DNA of 64,000 nt from positions 1,785,001-1,849,000 of the forward strand of contig WPIO01000015.1 in NCBI GenBank assembly GCA_009760855.2, given 5' to 3'. This DNA comes from Cristatella mucedo (Eukaryota; Bryozoa; Phylactolaemata; Cristatellidae). Positions within the stretch are counted from its first letter, which is position 1; every line of letters starts with the position of its first letter. The notes under the pieces were generated by a model. The model had not been told where the DNA came from and ran no database searches. It saw nothing but the letters and a program-made list of their open reading frames with translations. Made by a program: the position numbers and the translations under genes. Below are positions 10,935 to 21,735 of this stretch, in pieces.

Positions 10935-13663
10935 TGTATCTCCGTCTGTAACTTCACAAAGTCATAAAGACCATGTGGGTGTTATGCAGGAGAGTTTTGT
11001 ATACCGCACTCACAGCATATGCGGCTTTCAGTACGCATTCGGTAGCCAACAGATTTCGTCTCTCGAGACAAAGAGAAAGTGGGAAGCATAGCAGAGTCAG
11101 GAGAGCAGTTGAGGTAGTGAGTAGCATTGAATTAGCAGCTCAGGACCATTGAAAACGATGAGCCATAGTCGGCAGCAAAAGAGCAGTTGTCGTTGCGTAA
11201 GAATTGTGGAAGCGAGTTCCACATTCTAGGACCTGCAGAGCTAAAGCTTCTGTCGCCAATGGTCTTCAAGCGGAGGAGTTGAACAGCTAATGTATTATCC
11301 ACACATGACCTGAGGGCGCGAACAGGCTGAAACTGGTGCAGCAGTTCAGCTAGGTACGAAGGAGCCAAGTCGTGGCGGGCCTTGTGGGTCAGCGTAAGAA
11401 CTTTGCTCTGTATCCGTTGCTCAACCGGCAACCATTCTAGATCTTTTAGCAAAGGAGACATTTGCTCAAACCTCTGGGGCTTGAAGACCAGCGTTGCAGC
11501 CATACTCATAGTCAGCTGCAGTGGCCTAACAGCTTTCTTCGGTTGCTCAGCCAAAAGGGAATTACAATAATCAAGCCGAGACAGAACTAAGGAGCTAGTT
11601 AATTTTTTTGCAAGCCACTGTGGAAGGCAGCTCCTAATCTTGGATAGGGATTGGACTTTATGGCTAGCTGTAGAAGCCGTCCTCTGCATGAAGCTTTTAA
11701 AATTGAGGCAGCTGTCAAAAACGATATCTAAATTTCGAACACGTGGTGATGGTCGCACAATAGTATCACCTATTAGATGAGAAAAGCCTCTTAATCCAGC
11801 CACACGCTTGGGGTGTCCTATGAGTAGCAGTTTGGTTTTAACATAATGTAATTAAAGAAAGTTTTTCGACATCCAGGATTGAATATCGGTAAGGCAAGCA
11901 TTTAATTTCTCAGTTGCCGCAGCAGATTCCGGCGGTTTGAATGACAAATACAGCTGAGTATCGTCAGCATAAAAGTGATATCCTATGCCATGGGCCTTAA
12001 TCACATTTCCCAGAGGTTGAGTATAAATGGAGAACAGCAAGGGACCGAGTACAGACCCTTGTGGGACTCCACAGGTGACCCTTCTCATGTCTGAGACCTG
12101 ACCCCCACACGACACGGATTGAACACGATCAGACAAGTATGATTTAAACCACGCCAGTGCTTCGTCTGCCAGACCGATCGTTGTTCTCAATCGTTCAAGC
12201 AGAACATCGTGATCAATGGTGTCGAAGGCATCAGATAGATATAGCAAAGCTAGGGCAGTGACATTCCCGTTGTCTTTGCCACGTAGAATGTGATTGTTAA
12301 CACGGAGGAGAGCAGTTTCAGTGGATGCTGCCTCTGGAACTCTGATTGAAATGTTTCTGACACTTCATTCTGTTCAATATGTCCAACCAACTTGCTTAGC
12401 AAGGAGTTGTTCAAGAATCTTTGACAAGAAAAAAAGAAGGGAAAACTGGGCGATAGTTTGCAAGGACCTCTGTGTCTAATCCAGGCTTTTTAAGTATGAG
12501 TCGAACGATTACCGATTTGAAGGACTTGGGGACGACCTCTTTTCCCAAAGAAGCAATTAAAATCTCTATTTTGGCAGGGCCAAGTCGGTCTGCCAGTAAA
12601 GACCACAGAGATAAAGGTATAGGGTCTTCAGGAGACGAGCTCTTTTTGCTTGACCTTATTATGGTAGCCATATCGTATGCAGAAACCTCGGAAAACCTTT
12701 TAAGGAAGGTCACAGGTTGTGGAACAACGATTGCTTTGGTCGGAGGGGGCTTAATAGAGGCACGAATATGCACAATCTTTTCAGTAAAGAAAAGTAAAGA
12801 TTGAAAGCTGAAAGTAAAGAAGTCTGAAAACTTTTCGGTGGTGCCCTTAATATATGCGGAGTCGGACCTCACAGCATTGGCCAGTAAATGGTTTACTGTC
12901 TTATAAATCTGTTTAAGGTCCGACTGGCAGGAATTCAGCTTTCGGATGAAAAAAGAAGCCCTGGTTTTTTATGTTTTCGGGTGTAAACTCGAAGGAAGTC
13001 TTTGAAATTGATTAGATCTGCATCAGACCCCGATTTCTTGAAACGACATTCAAGCCTGCGCTTAACCCGGCACATTTTTAGGAGTTTTTTTGTAAACTGA
13101 AAGGAATCTCTACGACTTTGGACACGGATATAATGAACGGGAGCATGCTAGTCATTGCACTCTTGAGTATCGTGTTCATCGCATCAGTGAGGGTATCGAG
13201 GCTGCCGGTCGAGTCTGAATGCAGATCAAGAAGACCTGTACCACAAACAGATTTCAAAAAAATTTCAATGACAATGCTTTGTAAGTTACGTCGTTTGACA
13301 AGTTTGACATTACCCTGTACGTACAAGGGAGCAGGAACCGTAAGCGTGACCGAACAATGATCTGAGAGGGTCAGTGGGCACACCACAGGGTTAGTGGGGA
13401 GGACATCCTTGGTGATCACGAGATCTAGAATGTGGCCACCGACGTGGGTGGTATGATTAACGTGTTGGACCAAACAAAAATTCTCCAGAAAGTCAAGAAA
13501 TCAGCGGACCTGGCTGTTGCCAGGGTTGTCAACGTGAATATTGAAGTCTCCTGCAGTCAGAAACGGCCGGTAACACAAATATTTTAGCGAGGAACTCTGA
13601 AAACTCCTCAATAAACAAGTTTAGACAGCCAGAAGGAGGCCGGTATATCATAACAGTGAGCCT
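10935..13663 (-). mobile_element. LINE family B, EN-RT copy with frameshifts
   Basis: The most complete family B element. On the - strand, from high to low coordinates: remains of an AP-like endonuclease (IYRPPSG near 13650, GDFNIHVD near 13530, GHILDLVIT and LSDHCSV in 13078-13473); an RT N-terminal part (12411-12872, SSSPEDPIPLSLW, LKKPGLDTEVLANYRPV); the RT core (11852-12247, DAFDTIDHDVLLERL, GVPQGSVLGPLLF and the catalytic FYADDTQLYL); and the C-terminal part (11132-11803, LKDLEWLPVEQRIQSKVL, IGDRSFSSAGPRMWNSLP). A TTACA-family 3' region lies below 11132. Frameshifts and stops separate the frames, so it is inactive. The 5' end was cut off or replaced by the fragment at 13664. Confidence 0.9.
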
Positions 13664-13952
13664 AGCTGCGGAGTTTTGCAGCAGCTGTAATCGCCTGATT
13701 GCACATGCCGGTAGGCCAGCAAGTTACAAAAGTCAAGACAGGATGTCACAAATGCATGGACCAACTTAGTCGTGGTATCTTTATCTAAACAAGCCCGAAT
13801 TTTAGCATTGTTATGTAGCTGAAAGTAGGCAGACTTGATTGTGGAGCTGATTTGGTCGTGTATCGAGAGGTCACTTTGGAAAATGAAATCTAGATTTCGA
13901 GCTGATTCAACTGAAGATATGCTGGCAGAGCCAATTTTGAGCGTCAGCTTTG
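13664..13952 (-). mobile_element. LINE family A internal fragment
   Basis: Close to the antisense RT C-terminal segment of the large copy at 41370-41670: GCATGGACCAACTTAGTCGT, CTTTATCTAAACAAGCCCGA and GAGCTGATTCAACTGAAGAT. It has neither the 3' tail nor the catalytic core. It is joined directly to the family B copy at its low end, suggesting a nested insertion or a recombination junction. Confidence 0.75.
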
Positions 13953-14039
13953 TTTACGGTAGAGTGTCATAGGCAGAAGAACCTTTCAGGCGAGCCAAAA
14001 GATCTCGCTACGAGTCTGGCGACGTTAACAATGTCACTG

Positions 14040-14360
14040 CAGGCTACGGATCGCGAAATTAAAAAAGTCTCATCCAGCCTGTGGGAGTCCGCGAGGGCCT
14101 ATCATCGGCTCTTTTGCTACTCTTCATTTATATGGAGTCTTTGGTAAAAGATATTCGAGCCAGTCACTACTGTGCTGACAATTGCCAAGCATAGTTGTGC
14201 TTTAAACCTTCGGAATCCACGGCAGACTCTGATACACTGAATACTTGCCTTGCTGACATTCGATTATTTATGTCTTCCAATTTCCTTGAACTATATGAAG
14301 ATAGGACCGAACTCTTACTATTGGCGAGCCTAAGCGTACCGCTGGACGAGGAGACCTTAG
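14040..14360 (+). mobile_element. Degenerate LINE RT-core fragment
   Basis: On the + strand, shifting frames still spell remnants of the RT core: GVREGLSSALLL (compare GVPQGSVLGPLLF), FIYMESLVKDIRASHYCADN (the YADD region decayed), then LNTCLADIRLFMSSNFLEL. The lineage cannot be told between families A and B. Orientation is opposite to its neighbours. Confidence 0.6.
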
Positions 14361-15239
14361 ATTTTTCATAAGTGATGCTATTATGCGACCTTCACCTATA
14401 CACAGAGATTTTAGATAGCCTCATTGATAACTGCTTCGTGATGAATTTTTTTCTTCACGATGAGGAATCATTTCTTAGATGGAGCTACATAAGCACGTCG
14501 GCCATAGAGCCGCTGCATGTGCAGCTTCCTGCACTGATGGGGGACAAAAAATCTTTTAGAATGCCTCTAAAGAACGAAATCGTTGCGGTGCTGACACTCG
14601 AACTCTTCCGAGTTGCGGTCCCGTGGCAGTGGCGGAGCCAGTACAGGGCAGAGGACAGGAGCTGGGACAGCCTGGTATGGACATGGGCAAGGGTTGCGTT
14701 TATTTCTTCAGTAAAAAATCGCTTCATGCAGTTAACGATTCCCGGAATCACCGAGTGATTTAGCCCATTGAGGACCTAATGGCTAATGAGGGCATGGGTT
14801 GGGAGCAAGTTATGTTGAAGACCTTCCATCAGTCACTGCAGAGACTTCAATGCAACTTAGAAAATCCACAAGAGCATGTAGCATCTTGAGCTACATGTTA
14901 CACACCGACATCCAACTTTGGTGATTCGACGCCTACCAATAGTGTTTCTCGATGCAACCACTAATTTGAGGTAACCGTTTGTAAATGCAGCGGACGCGGC
15001 ATCATCAACTTCAAACCTTTCGTTGAAAGGGACTTCCATTTAGACTGGGCTGAAATCATTCTTCACAAAGATTATTATGTTTCTCCTGCCAATATGCCTC
15101 CTCCACTTCGACAACAACATGGAAATTCAGCTGAACTTCCTGCTGAATTTGTGCAGGATAGACCCCAGCACCATTGACTTCAGGAGTGCACTGCGCCTAC
15201 TGCTTTCAAATGTTAACACCTATCATTTAGTAAAGCTTT
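14361..15239. other. Intergenic DNA, nothing recognised
   Basis: Open frames exist at 14372-14758 (+) and 14485-14751 (-) but overlap and show no family motif. Around 15040-15240 weak LINE-like wording is possible but too diverged to call. Confidence 0.35.
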
Positions 15240-16290
15240 CTACCCAGCATCTGTAAAGTGCCTAGAAAAAGATTCAGTTTTCTTATGGCGCCATACAAAT
15301 TTATAATTATCATTATTATTATTATTAAAACTATCACCAGCATTTGATACAACTAACCACCCTATCCTTCCGGAGGCCCGCTTGACACACCAAGGCATCA
15401 CTTACACCAGGTTGACACGCCTAGGCATCACTTGCACATTGCTAGCCAGTGTTAGGTGCTGCCTCAGCGAGAGATATCACAGGATTGTTTATGTTGACGG
15501 TTACCGGTCATGAGGGGAGCTCTTAAAGTGTGGAGTACCTCCGAGTTCGGTCTTAAATCCCGTCTTTTTCATTATCTATACTCTCACTTTGGCCGACGTC
15601 ATCGCTCACGCCGGCCAAACCAATAGCATCCTCAAAGCACCAATTCTGAATGAGCTTGACTGGCTCTCTATGAAGGATCGAATCGACTTCAAGATCCTCT
15701 CTTTTTCCGTACAGGCCGATTCACTTGATCCATTAGCCCGACCTCCTTGCTCCTCCGGTGGGCTCTCATACCGCCTGCTCCTCTGCAATGAGTCTTGTCG
15801 CCGTTGCTCGAGCACTAATTGCAGTATTTTAGTAATCTGGCCTTTAGTTTGCATTCATTGAAAGTCTGGAGTTCGTTGTAGGACTCTAACACTACCTGCA
15901 TTGAAAGTCTGGAGTTCGTTGTAGGACTCTGACACTACCTGCATTGGCTTTGCATCATTAAAGGATCAGCTAATGGCGCCTCAGTTCCGCTCAGCTTTCT
16001 CTACCGCCCAGTGAACCAGTCTTTTTGCTTAATTGTGCATGATTTAGAGCATTTTACTAACCCGGAGTCCTCACTGCCAGTGAACCTAAGTATGCTCTTG
16101 GGTGTCTTTGCATACTTTCCTCAGCAAGATTCTTGTATGCTTTTGCTTTCGTGCTTAAGTGCGATACCTTTTATGCCTTTAGCAATTGGCTATTGCTTTC
16201 ATTGCAGCGAATTTTCAACTGCTTGGATAGAGATTTGGTTTTCTTATTCCACTATGCAGACGACTTATTAATTTTATTATTATTACCAAC
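15240..16290 (+). mobile_element. Decayed LINE fragments (tail, then RT pieces)
   Basis: 15250-15335 is an old family A-like 3' tail (AAAGTGCCTAGAAAAAGATT ... (ATT)n). Directly after it, + strand frames spell eroded RT words: LSPAFDTTNHPIL, then SVLNPVFFIIYTLTLADVIA near 15550-15605, and LNELDWLSMKDRIDFKILSF near 15645-15705. A second degenerate tail (GCAGCGAATTTTCAACTGCT ... TTATTATTATT) closes the unit near 16285. A 43-bp tandem duplication lies within it (15857-15942). Confidence 0.65.
15857..15942. repeat. 43-bp tandem duplication, two copies
   Basis: Two adjacent 43-bp units start ATTGAAAGTCTGGAGTTCGT and differ at one base by eye (CTCTAACAC versus CTCTGACAC). The unit derives from the decayed LINE, where it corresponds to the KAWNSLP region. 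Confidence 0.85.
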
Positions 16291-16379
16291 TGTTGAGACT
16301 TAATTACTTTTTAGGCAGCCCTGCCAATACTTAATTACAATAGTAGTCTAGTTGGTCAGTCGCGAACGCCGAAACTGCC

Positions 16380-16855
16380 ATCTCACACTGCCTCTCACTA
16401 ACCTGCATTGTATTACCCCACGTGGCAGCGTATTAACTCCAGGGTTCTGACACCCACTTTAGATCTAATCATTCTTTTGCTTCTGCTTACCTACCGGGAA
16501 TACTTTCTAATCAGGCTTCCCATCTTACCACCTGCCGTCCTGATTCAAGTGGCTTGGTTGGGCCACTAACCAACCTCAACTTCTTTGGAGACCAGGCTAT
16601 CAGTTCAAATTTTCTGAAAGCCTGGAAATCCCTATCGACTGACATATCTATATCCATTGACACGATTAAAAAAAATAACCCTTATTTCTCACTACTCTTT
16701 GGGTTGAGAAGATCTTTAAAATGTTCAACAATGCTAAAATTGTTCATGCTACATTAATCAGTTGACCTGCTTACTGTCCAACATGTGTAAAGTTCCTAGA
16801 CAAATATTATGATGCCGTACACGTTCTTTCTTATTTATTATTATTATTAATTTAT
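16380..16855 (+). mobile_element. Decayed LINE family A-like 3' fragment
   Basis: The frame 16554-16757 retains NLNFFGDQAISSNFLKAWKS and DTIKKNNPYF, a diverged form of the RT C-terminus. It ends with GTGTAAAGTTCCTAGACAAA and (TTA)n near 16855. No catalytic core is present. Confidence 0.65.
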
Positions 16856-16949
16856 CAGCTTAGAATGAAGCGGGAACTAGTAATATTTGTATCCTCTCAC
16901 TACTGTATGTAATCTCACATCCTGGACAGGATCTGGCGAGATTGCGTCG

Positions 16950-17110
16950 TAGCCAAGCCGTAATTATCTCACCTTTTATTACCAGGTCCGAGTCCAGCTG
17001 CAGCAAGTCTTTACTACATGTTTGGTCAAAGCTGCTGAGGCTCTTCGGTCACTGTATATATTATCTACTGAATCCACTTATCTCTACTTTATTTATAAAA
17101 TAATAAATAT
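16950..17110 (+). mobile_element. Possible SINE family 2 remnant
   Basis: GCTGAGGCTCTTCGGTCACT resembles the family 2 body (GAGGCTCTTCTGTCGCTGTA at 2860-2880), and CAGGTCCGAGTCCAGCTGCA upstream could be an eroded B box. Heavily diverged. Confidence 0.35.
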
Positions 17111-17284
17111 AGCTGTGGAGCTCCTCCCGTCGAAGTTGGGCTCGCTGCTCAAATGCCTCCTTAGCCAGACTTTTCTACACATGTCTTTGACCCCTGATGG
17201 AGACCGTAGTAAGACACGAATAGATGAGAAGCAAGTAGGAAGCAAGACTTGCTGTCTACACCGGGCTTAAGCCTTGCTCCCCAT

Positions 17285-17887
17285 CGGACTCACCTAATTC
17301 CCTTACCGCCTGCATCAGTGACTTTCACACTTGGATGGCCCCTAACTTCCTGGAGCTTAACAAGAAAAAGACCAACCTATTAATTATGAGCTCGTTCAAT
17401 GTCTCCCTAAAGTTGGAAGACTTCACCCTCAAGACTGGTTCAGCTAGTATTATTCCAGTCATGTCTTCCTGTTATCTTGGCATACTGTTCAAAAAGAACT
17501 TGTCTTTGGATGAGCACAGTGTCTCTACTGTCGAGTCAGCCTACTTTCAGCTGAGAAAGATTGCTTAAATCAAAGCCTGCATCAACACAAATCTGACGGC
17601 CAAAGTAATTCACGTGTTTGTGACATCAAGTCTTCATGTATTCGGTACGGCCGGCCTGTACCCTCAATCGACTGCAACTACTGAAAAACTCTATAGCTCG
17701 GCTGGTCTGTCGTTAATAGAGAAGCTGCCGTATCGCACCACTTCTGTCTAAGCTTCGCTCACTCCCTGCAAACCACCAAATTGGCTCTAAAATCGTCTCC
17801 TTGGCCTTCAGGTTTGCTTTATTCGTTTGCACCAACTTAACTATTCGACACCCTTTCTCCTTGGCTATGGTCACGCAATAAACCGCT
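17285..17887 (+). mobile_element. Decayed LINE RT fragment
   Basis: The frame 17335-17568 reads MAPNFLELNKKKTNLLIMSS, LEDFTLKTGSASIIPVMSSC and LDEHSVSTVESAYFQLRKIA. This is the region just after the YADD motif in the larger copies (compare AANFLKLNDDKTNLLVMG near 41720-41760, - strand). It continues weakly to 17887, where a - strand family A tail begins. Confidence 0.75.
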
Positions 17888-18600
17888 TAATAATAATAAT
17901 AGAAATAAGTTTGATATAGCGCCCGCAGAGAACTCAATCTCTTTCTCCGCGCTTTACATTTGATGCAAAGGAAACACGATCGAATGGTTAATAGGAGCGT
18001 GCCCAATAAAGAACAAGAATAACATGGTTAGAGGAGAAATTCACAGGGTCACCATGCAAGTGTGGTTAGTGGCAGCATGCAACAGCGTCAGCACGCATAA
18101 GCACAGAACCCTTTGAACTGGGCGGTGGTACTCCCAAGGAAGCGTGGTCGACGAAGGCGGCGTGACGAAGTCAAACGTGTCAACACGGTCATGGTTCCGA
18201 AGAATCTTCGCTTCTTTTCGCAATTTCTCATGGCGCACAGAACAAAGTTCAAGGTATTCCAGGCGAGCTATTAAAATTAGTGTCGGTCTCTCCTTCCAAG
18301 TTTGGCTCGTTCAAGACCATGAGCCTGCGTTAATTGTCTCATATTTTAATGTTCCAACTGACTCCGGTCAGCCGCCTCCAGACGGTGATTCGCCAAGCGA
18401 ATGCTGGAGGAACAGGTGCGATTCAGCTTTTGCTTAAATTTCATCAAGTCAGGGGACTTCATGGTGTCGGTCGGGAGTGAGCTCCTGGCTTTGGGAGCAT
18501 ACAGACCCAAAGCACGGTCTCCAAAGGATTTGAGGTTGATTAGAGGCAGACCTAAGCGACTTAAATCGAAAGATAATAATAATAATGCACCTGATAGATG
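17888..18600 (-). mobile_element. LINE family A, truncated and rearranged copy
   Basis: The low end carries (AAT)n and GCGCCCGCAGAGAACTCAAT. The antisense 3' untranslated words GTGTGGTTAGTGGCAGCATG follow, then about 270 bp (18120-18390) that the family does not explain, then family sequence resumes (GGAACAGGTGCGATTCAGCT, GGTCTCCAAAGGATTTGAGG). The unexplained block is either an insertion or a local rearrangement. No intact frame remains. Confidence 0.7.
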
Positions 18601-18644
18601 GTAGAACGATGTATACCCTGATCGGGAAGTAGCTCTGATGGGTA

Positions 18645-19095
18645 ATATTAATAACAATAATAATAAATTTGTATAGTGCCCCAAGAGAATTAAATCTCTT
18701 TCTAGACACTTTCTGTATCATGTAAAGGTAGTAGGCCAGTTGGTTAGTGATGACATGCACAGTGTCAGCACGTATATGCACGCAAAGGACAATTCACAAG
18801 GATCCAGCAAATGCTGTAAGGAACAGGTGCGTTTTAACTTTTGTTTAAATTTGTTCAAGCTAGGGCCATCGTGACGTCACTCGGGAGCGAGTTCCACGCT
18901 TTTGGAGCACAAGAACTAAAGGCACGGTTTCCGAAGGAGTTGAGATTCTTACGCGGTATACCTAAATGGCTTGAGTCAGGCGAGTGGGTTGTACGATGCC
19001 TAGCCTGATAAGGAAGTATTTCTGATAGGTAGACCGGAGTAAGAAAATTCTTCGACCTGAGAGTGAGTGGCAGAATATTTAAGTCGACTCGCAGC
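18645..19095 (-). mobile_element. LINE family A, 5'-truncated copy
   Basis: The tail (AATAATAATAAATTTGTATA) is at the low end. On the - strand, 18855-19232 includes LTPVYLSEILPYQARHRTTH and LNSFGNRAFSSCAPKAWNSL. It sits directly beyond the copy ending near 18640, making a same-orientation pair. Confidence 0.82.
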
Positions 19096-19099
19096 TTCC

Positions 19100-20520
19100 G
19101 GCAACGTTGATTGCGATAGCGCAATTTCATTTTTGCAAAGGTCCGGAGTTTCAAAGGAGCTTGTGTTTTGGTTACGTACTGAGTCACCAACGCGTGCTTC
19201 GCTTCGCTAAGTGAGAACAACAAGAGAAGCAACTGTGTACGCTCTTTATAGCTAGTCGCCCAAGCCAGTCGATGGAGAGTAGCAGTCAGTCTTCGTAATG
19301 CACGTACGTATCCTCTTATTGAGAAACTGGGTGTTAAGCTCTCGCGGAGGACTCTAGCACAGCGAAGGCAGGCACAGTAGCGAAGCCCTCAGTGCACTGG
19401 AGGGATCTCTTGCCTCAAGCGCAGCAGCCTCTTGACGAGGCGCTAACTAATGGATTTAACTCCAAATTGACTCCCCTGCTGCAGTATCTGCTAGCGCGCT
19501 CCAGTAGCATGCTCAAGCGATGATTCAAGCAAGCCAGTACTCAGCAGCTGATTGTATTTACGTACACTCGAACGCTGCGCATGTCCGGCAAAAGCAGTGA
19601 GATGTCCGTCAGCTGCTCTTCTGCCAGACGCTTCGCGCCACGCCACGCTGCAGCACCTCTGCGCATGGGCTGAAACTGAAATAAGCAGCGTAGCGAAAAG
19701 GTTTCGTAAGCGCAGCTCGTACGCTACTCGCACCACGTGACGCCATGTTACACCGTCTTGCGATGCCTTCGAGGAGTAATGAGAATGCAATCCGGTCAGC
19801 AGCGCGGCCGGCTGGTGGCAATTTTCAGACAGATTCGAATGTATCTTTTTTATATGCCACACCGATATGCCCCTTTATTCTTTTGCAACAGTGGTCTGGT
19901 TGTTAGCTGCGGAAAAAAACCAGCAGCCAGGGTCTCTCTTACATTTCTGGAAGTAGAAGAGGGGCGACGGCCTCCCTTGCCAGCGAACGAGATCTCCTAG
20001 AATCGTCCGACATCCTCTAGTAGGCGACATTTGAACGCCGTTGAGAGGTATAGCAACATAGACGGTTGCTGTACTTAGCACGAGAAAGCCTGGCTATGGC
20101 TGGTTGCTTCACGATTAGAAAATCAGGTAAAGGACGCTTGCTGATCTGCACAGGCGCCTCAGACGTCTTTGGTGGCTCTGCGATGGCTTCTACGGCCAAC
20201 TTCCTGCCGAGTCTTTCGCAAAATATCGCTATTAGTTGGTGGCAGCGCGTACGATTTTTACAAGCTAATTATCGAGTTCGCGGCGGCGGCGGCGACGACG
20301 ACAACGCGCCAGCTGTTGAAGGGCCACTTTCTTGGCGGCTAAGCTTGCCACCTGTTGTTTCATATATTTCATTTTATTTTTATTTTATTTTTTTATTTAT
20401 TTTTATTTTTTTATTTTCATTTCATTTTTCATATTATTTCATTTTCATATATTTCACAGGCAAATAAAACAAAAATAACCAAAAAGGACAGCAACTGAGA
20501 GTCGGCCGCCTCTTTTTGCC
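19100..20520. other. Innexin 1 upstream region
   Basis: No other gene was recognised. 20040-20340 is moderately GC-rich. A T-rich ATTTT/CATTTT stretch occupies about 20365-20450 and ends in TTCACAG at 20453-20459, followed by 61 bp to the innexin 1 ATG. That arrangement looks like the 3' end of an intron in the 5' untranslated region or a trans-splice acceptor. Confidence 0.4.
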
Positions 20521-21735
20521 ATGGCCATACTGGAGGCACTGTACCCTCTGACCGAGGTGTCACGATTTCCCCGAAGCTATGACGACGACTTCGTCGACAG
20601 GCTCAACCATCGCTTTTCGACTCTCGCGCTGGTGGCGCTCGGCATCATCGTCACCACGTACCAGAACGTGCTAGATCCGATCACGTGCTGGGCGCCGGCT
20701 CATTTCACGCATGAGTGGATCGAGTACACGAACAAGATATGCTGGATATCCAACACGTACTACGTGCCCATGGACAAGCTGCTGCCGGCGCCGAACGAGC
20801 CGCGCGACGTGCAGATCGCCTACTACCAGTGGGTGCCCATCGTCGTCCTCATACAGGCGCTCTTCTTCTTCGCGCCGAGCGTCGTCTGGAGAGCGCTGCA
20901 CGGTCGCAGCGGAGTGCACATCAACGAGATCGTGTCCGCAGTCATCGGCGCCGAGCACGGCAGTCCAGAGGTGCGAAACAAGACGACGCGCCTCATCGCA
21001 AGGAGCCTCGATCGAGCGCTCCGATCTCAGAAAGAGTACAGGACCGGCTGCTGTGCCGCGGGCAAGCAGCGGATGGCCGGCTACGTGTGCATCCTGTGCG
21101 GCAAGCGCTACGGCAACTACCTCACGAGTCTCTACATGTTCGTCAAACTGCTGTACGTGTGCAACAGCTTGGCCCAGGCCTGCCTGCTCACCGCTTTCCT
21201 TGGGCCCGACTACCGCACGTACGGGATCCGGGTCGTCGCGGCCATCGTGTATGGCGAGGACTGGGAGGCGTCGCATCTGTTTCCGCGAGTCACCATGTGC
21301 GACTTCGACATTCGAGCGCTGGGCAACCAGAGGCAGACGCACACGGTTCAGTGCGCTCTGCCCATCAATCTGTTCAACAACAAAATATACATATTCATAT
21401 GGTTCTGGCTGGCGTTCGTTTTCCTCGCCACCGCCGTCAATCTTGTGCTCTGGCTATGGACCCTCTTTCGTAGCAACCGAACCCGGTACGTGCATAAGTA
21501 CATGAAAATCTTACACCGAAACTTTGGCAGAACTGGTGAGGTCCCGTCTAAGAAGTTTTGCGAGAACTACTTGAGGCAAGACGGTATATTCATCCTTCGT
21601 CTGATAGCCAAGAACGCAAATGACATAGCGGTTGGCGAAATACTGGAGGAACTGTGGGAGCACTACAAGAGGCACCGCGAGAAGAAGAAGCTGCAGCGCT
21701 CGGGCGCGATGGCTTCCCACAGTACGATTGACTAG
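20521..21735 (+). CDS. Innexin (gap-junction channel protein), copy 1
   Basis: A 404-residue intronless innexin, a subunit of invertebrate gap junctions and hemichannels in the plasma membrane. Four membrane segments are visible at about residues 33-52, 104-124, 199-227 and 288-315. The family signature YYQWVP is at 101-106. Each extracellular loop keeps the two cysteines needed for docking: C56 and C74 in loop 1, C260 and C278 in loop 2 (CDFDIRALGN at 260-269). The start ATGGCC has good context, and the N-terminus is colinear with the second innexin. The C-terminus is short and basic (RHREKKK). Base use is GC-rich for the first two thirds and less so toward the 3' end. The innexin family is certain; the subtype and named orthologue cannot be given. 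Confidence 0.96.
   Translation: MAILEALYPLTEVSRFPRSYDDDFVDRLNHRFSTLALVALGIIVTTYQNVLDPITCWAPAHFTHEWIEYTNKICWISNTYYVPMDKLLPAPNEPRDVQIAYYQWVPIVVLIQALFFFAPSVVWRALHGRSGVHINEIVSAVIGAEHGSPEVRNKTTRLIARSLDRALRSQKEYRTGCCAAGKQRMAGYVCILCGKRYGNYLTSLYMFVKLLYVCNSLAQACLLTAFLGPDYRTYGIRVVAAIVYGEDWEASHLFPRVTMCDFDIRALGNQRQTHTVQCALPINLFNNKIYIFIWFWLAFVFLATAVNLVLWLWTLFRSNRTRYVHKYMKILHRNFGRTGEVPSKKFCENYLRQDGIFILRLIAKNANDIAVGEILEELWEHYKRHREKKKLQRSGAMASHSTID

Noticed and set aside
20066-20467. 133-codon frame just upstream of innexin 1
   Set aside because: Its C-terminal half is a translation of the T-rich ATTTT tract; no family motif.
20671-21342. 223-codon antisense frame and two long alternative-frame frames over innexin 1
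   Set aside because: Shadows of the GC-rich innexin coding sequence.
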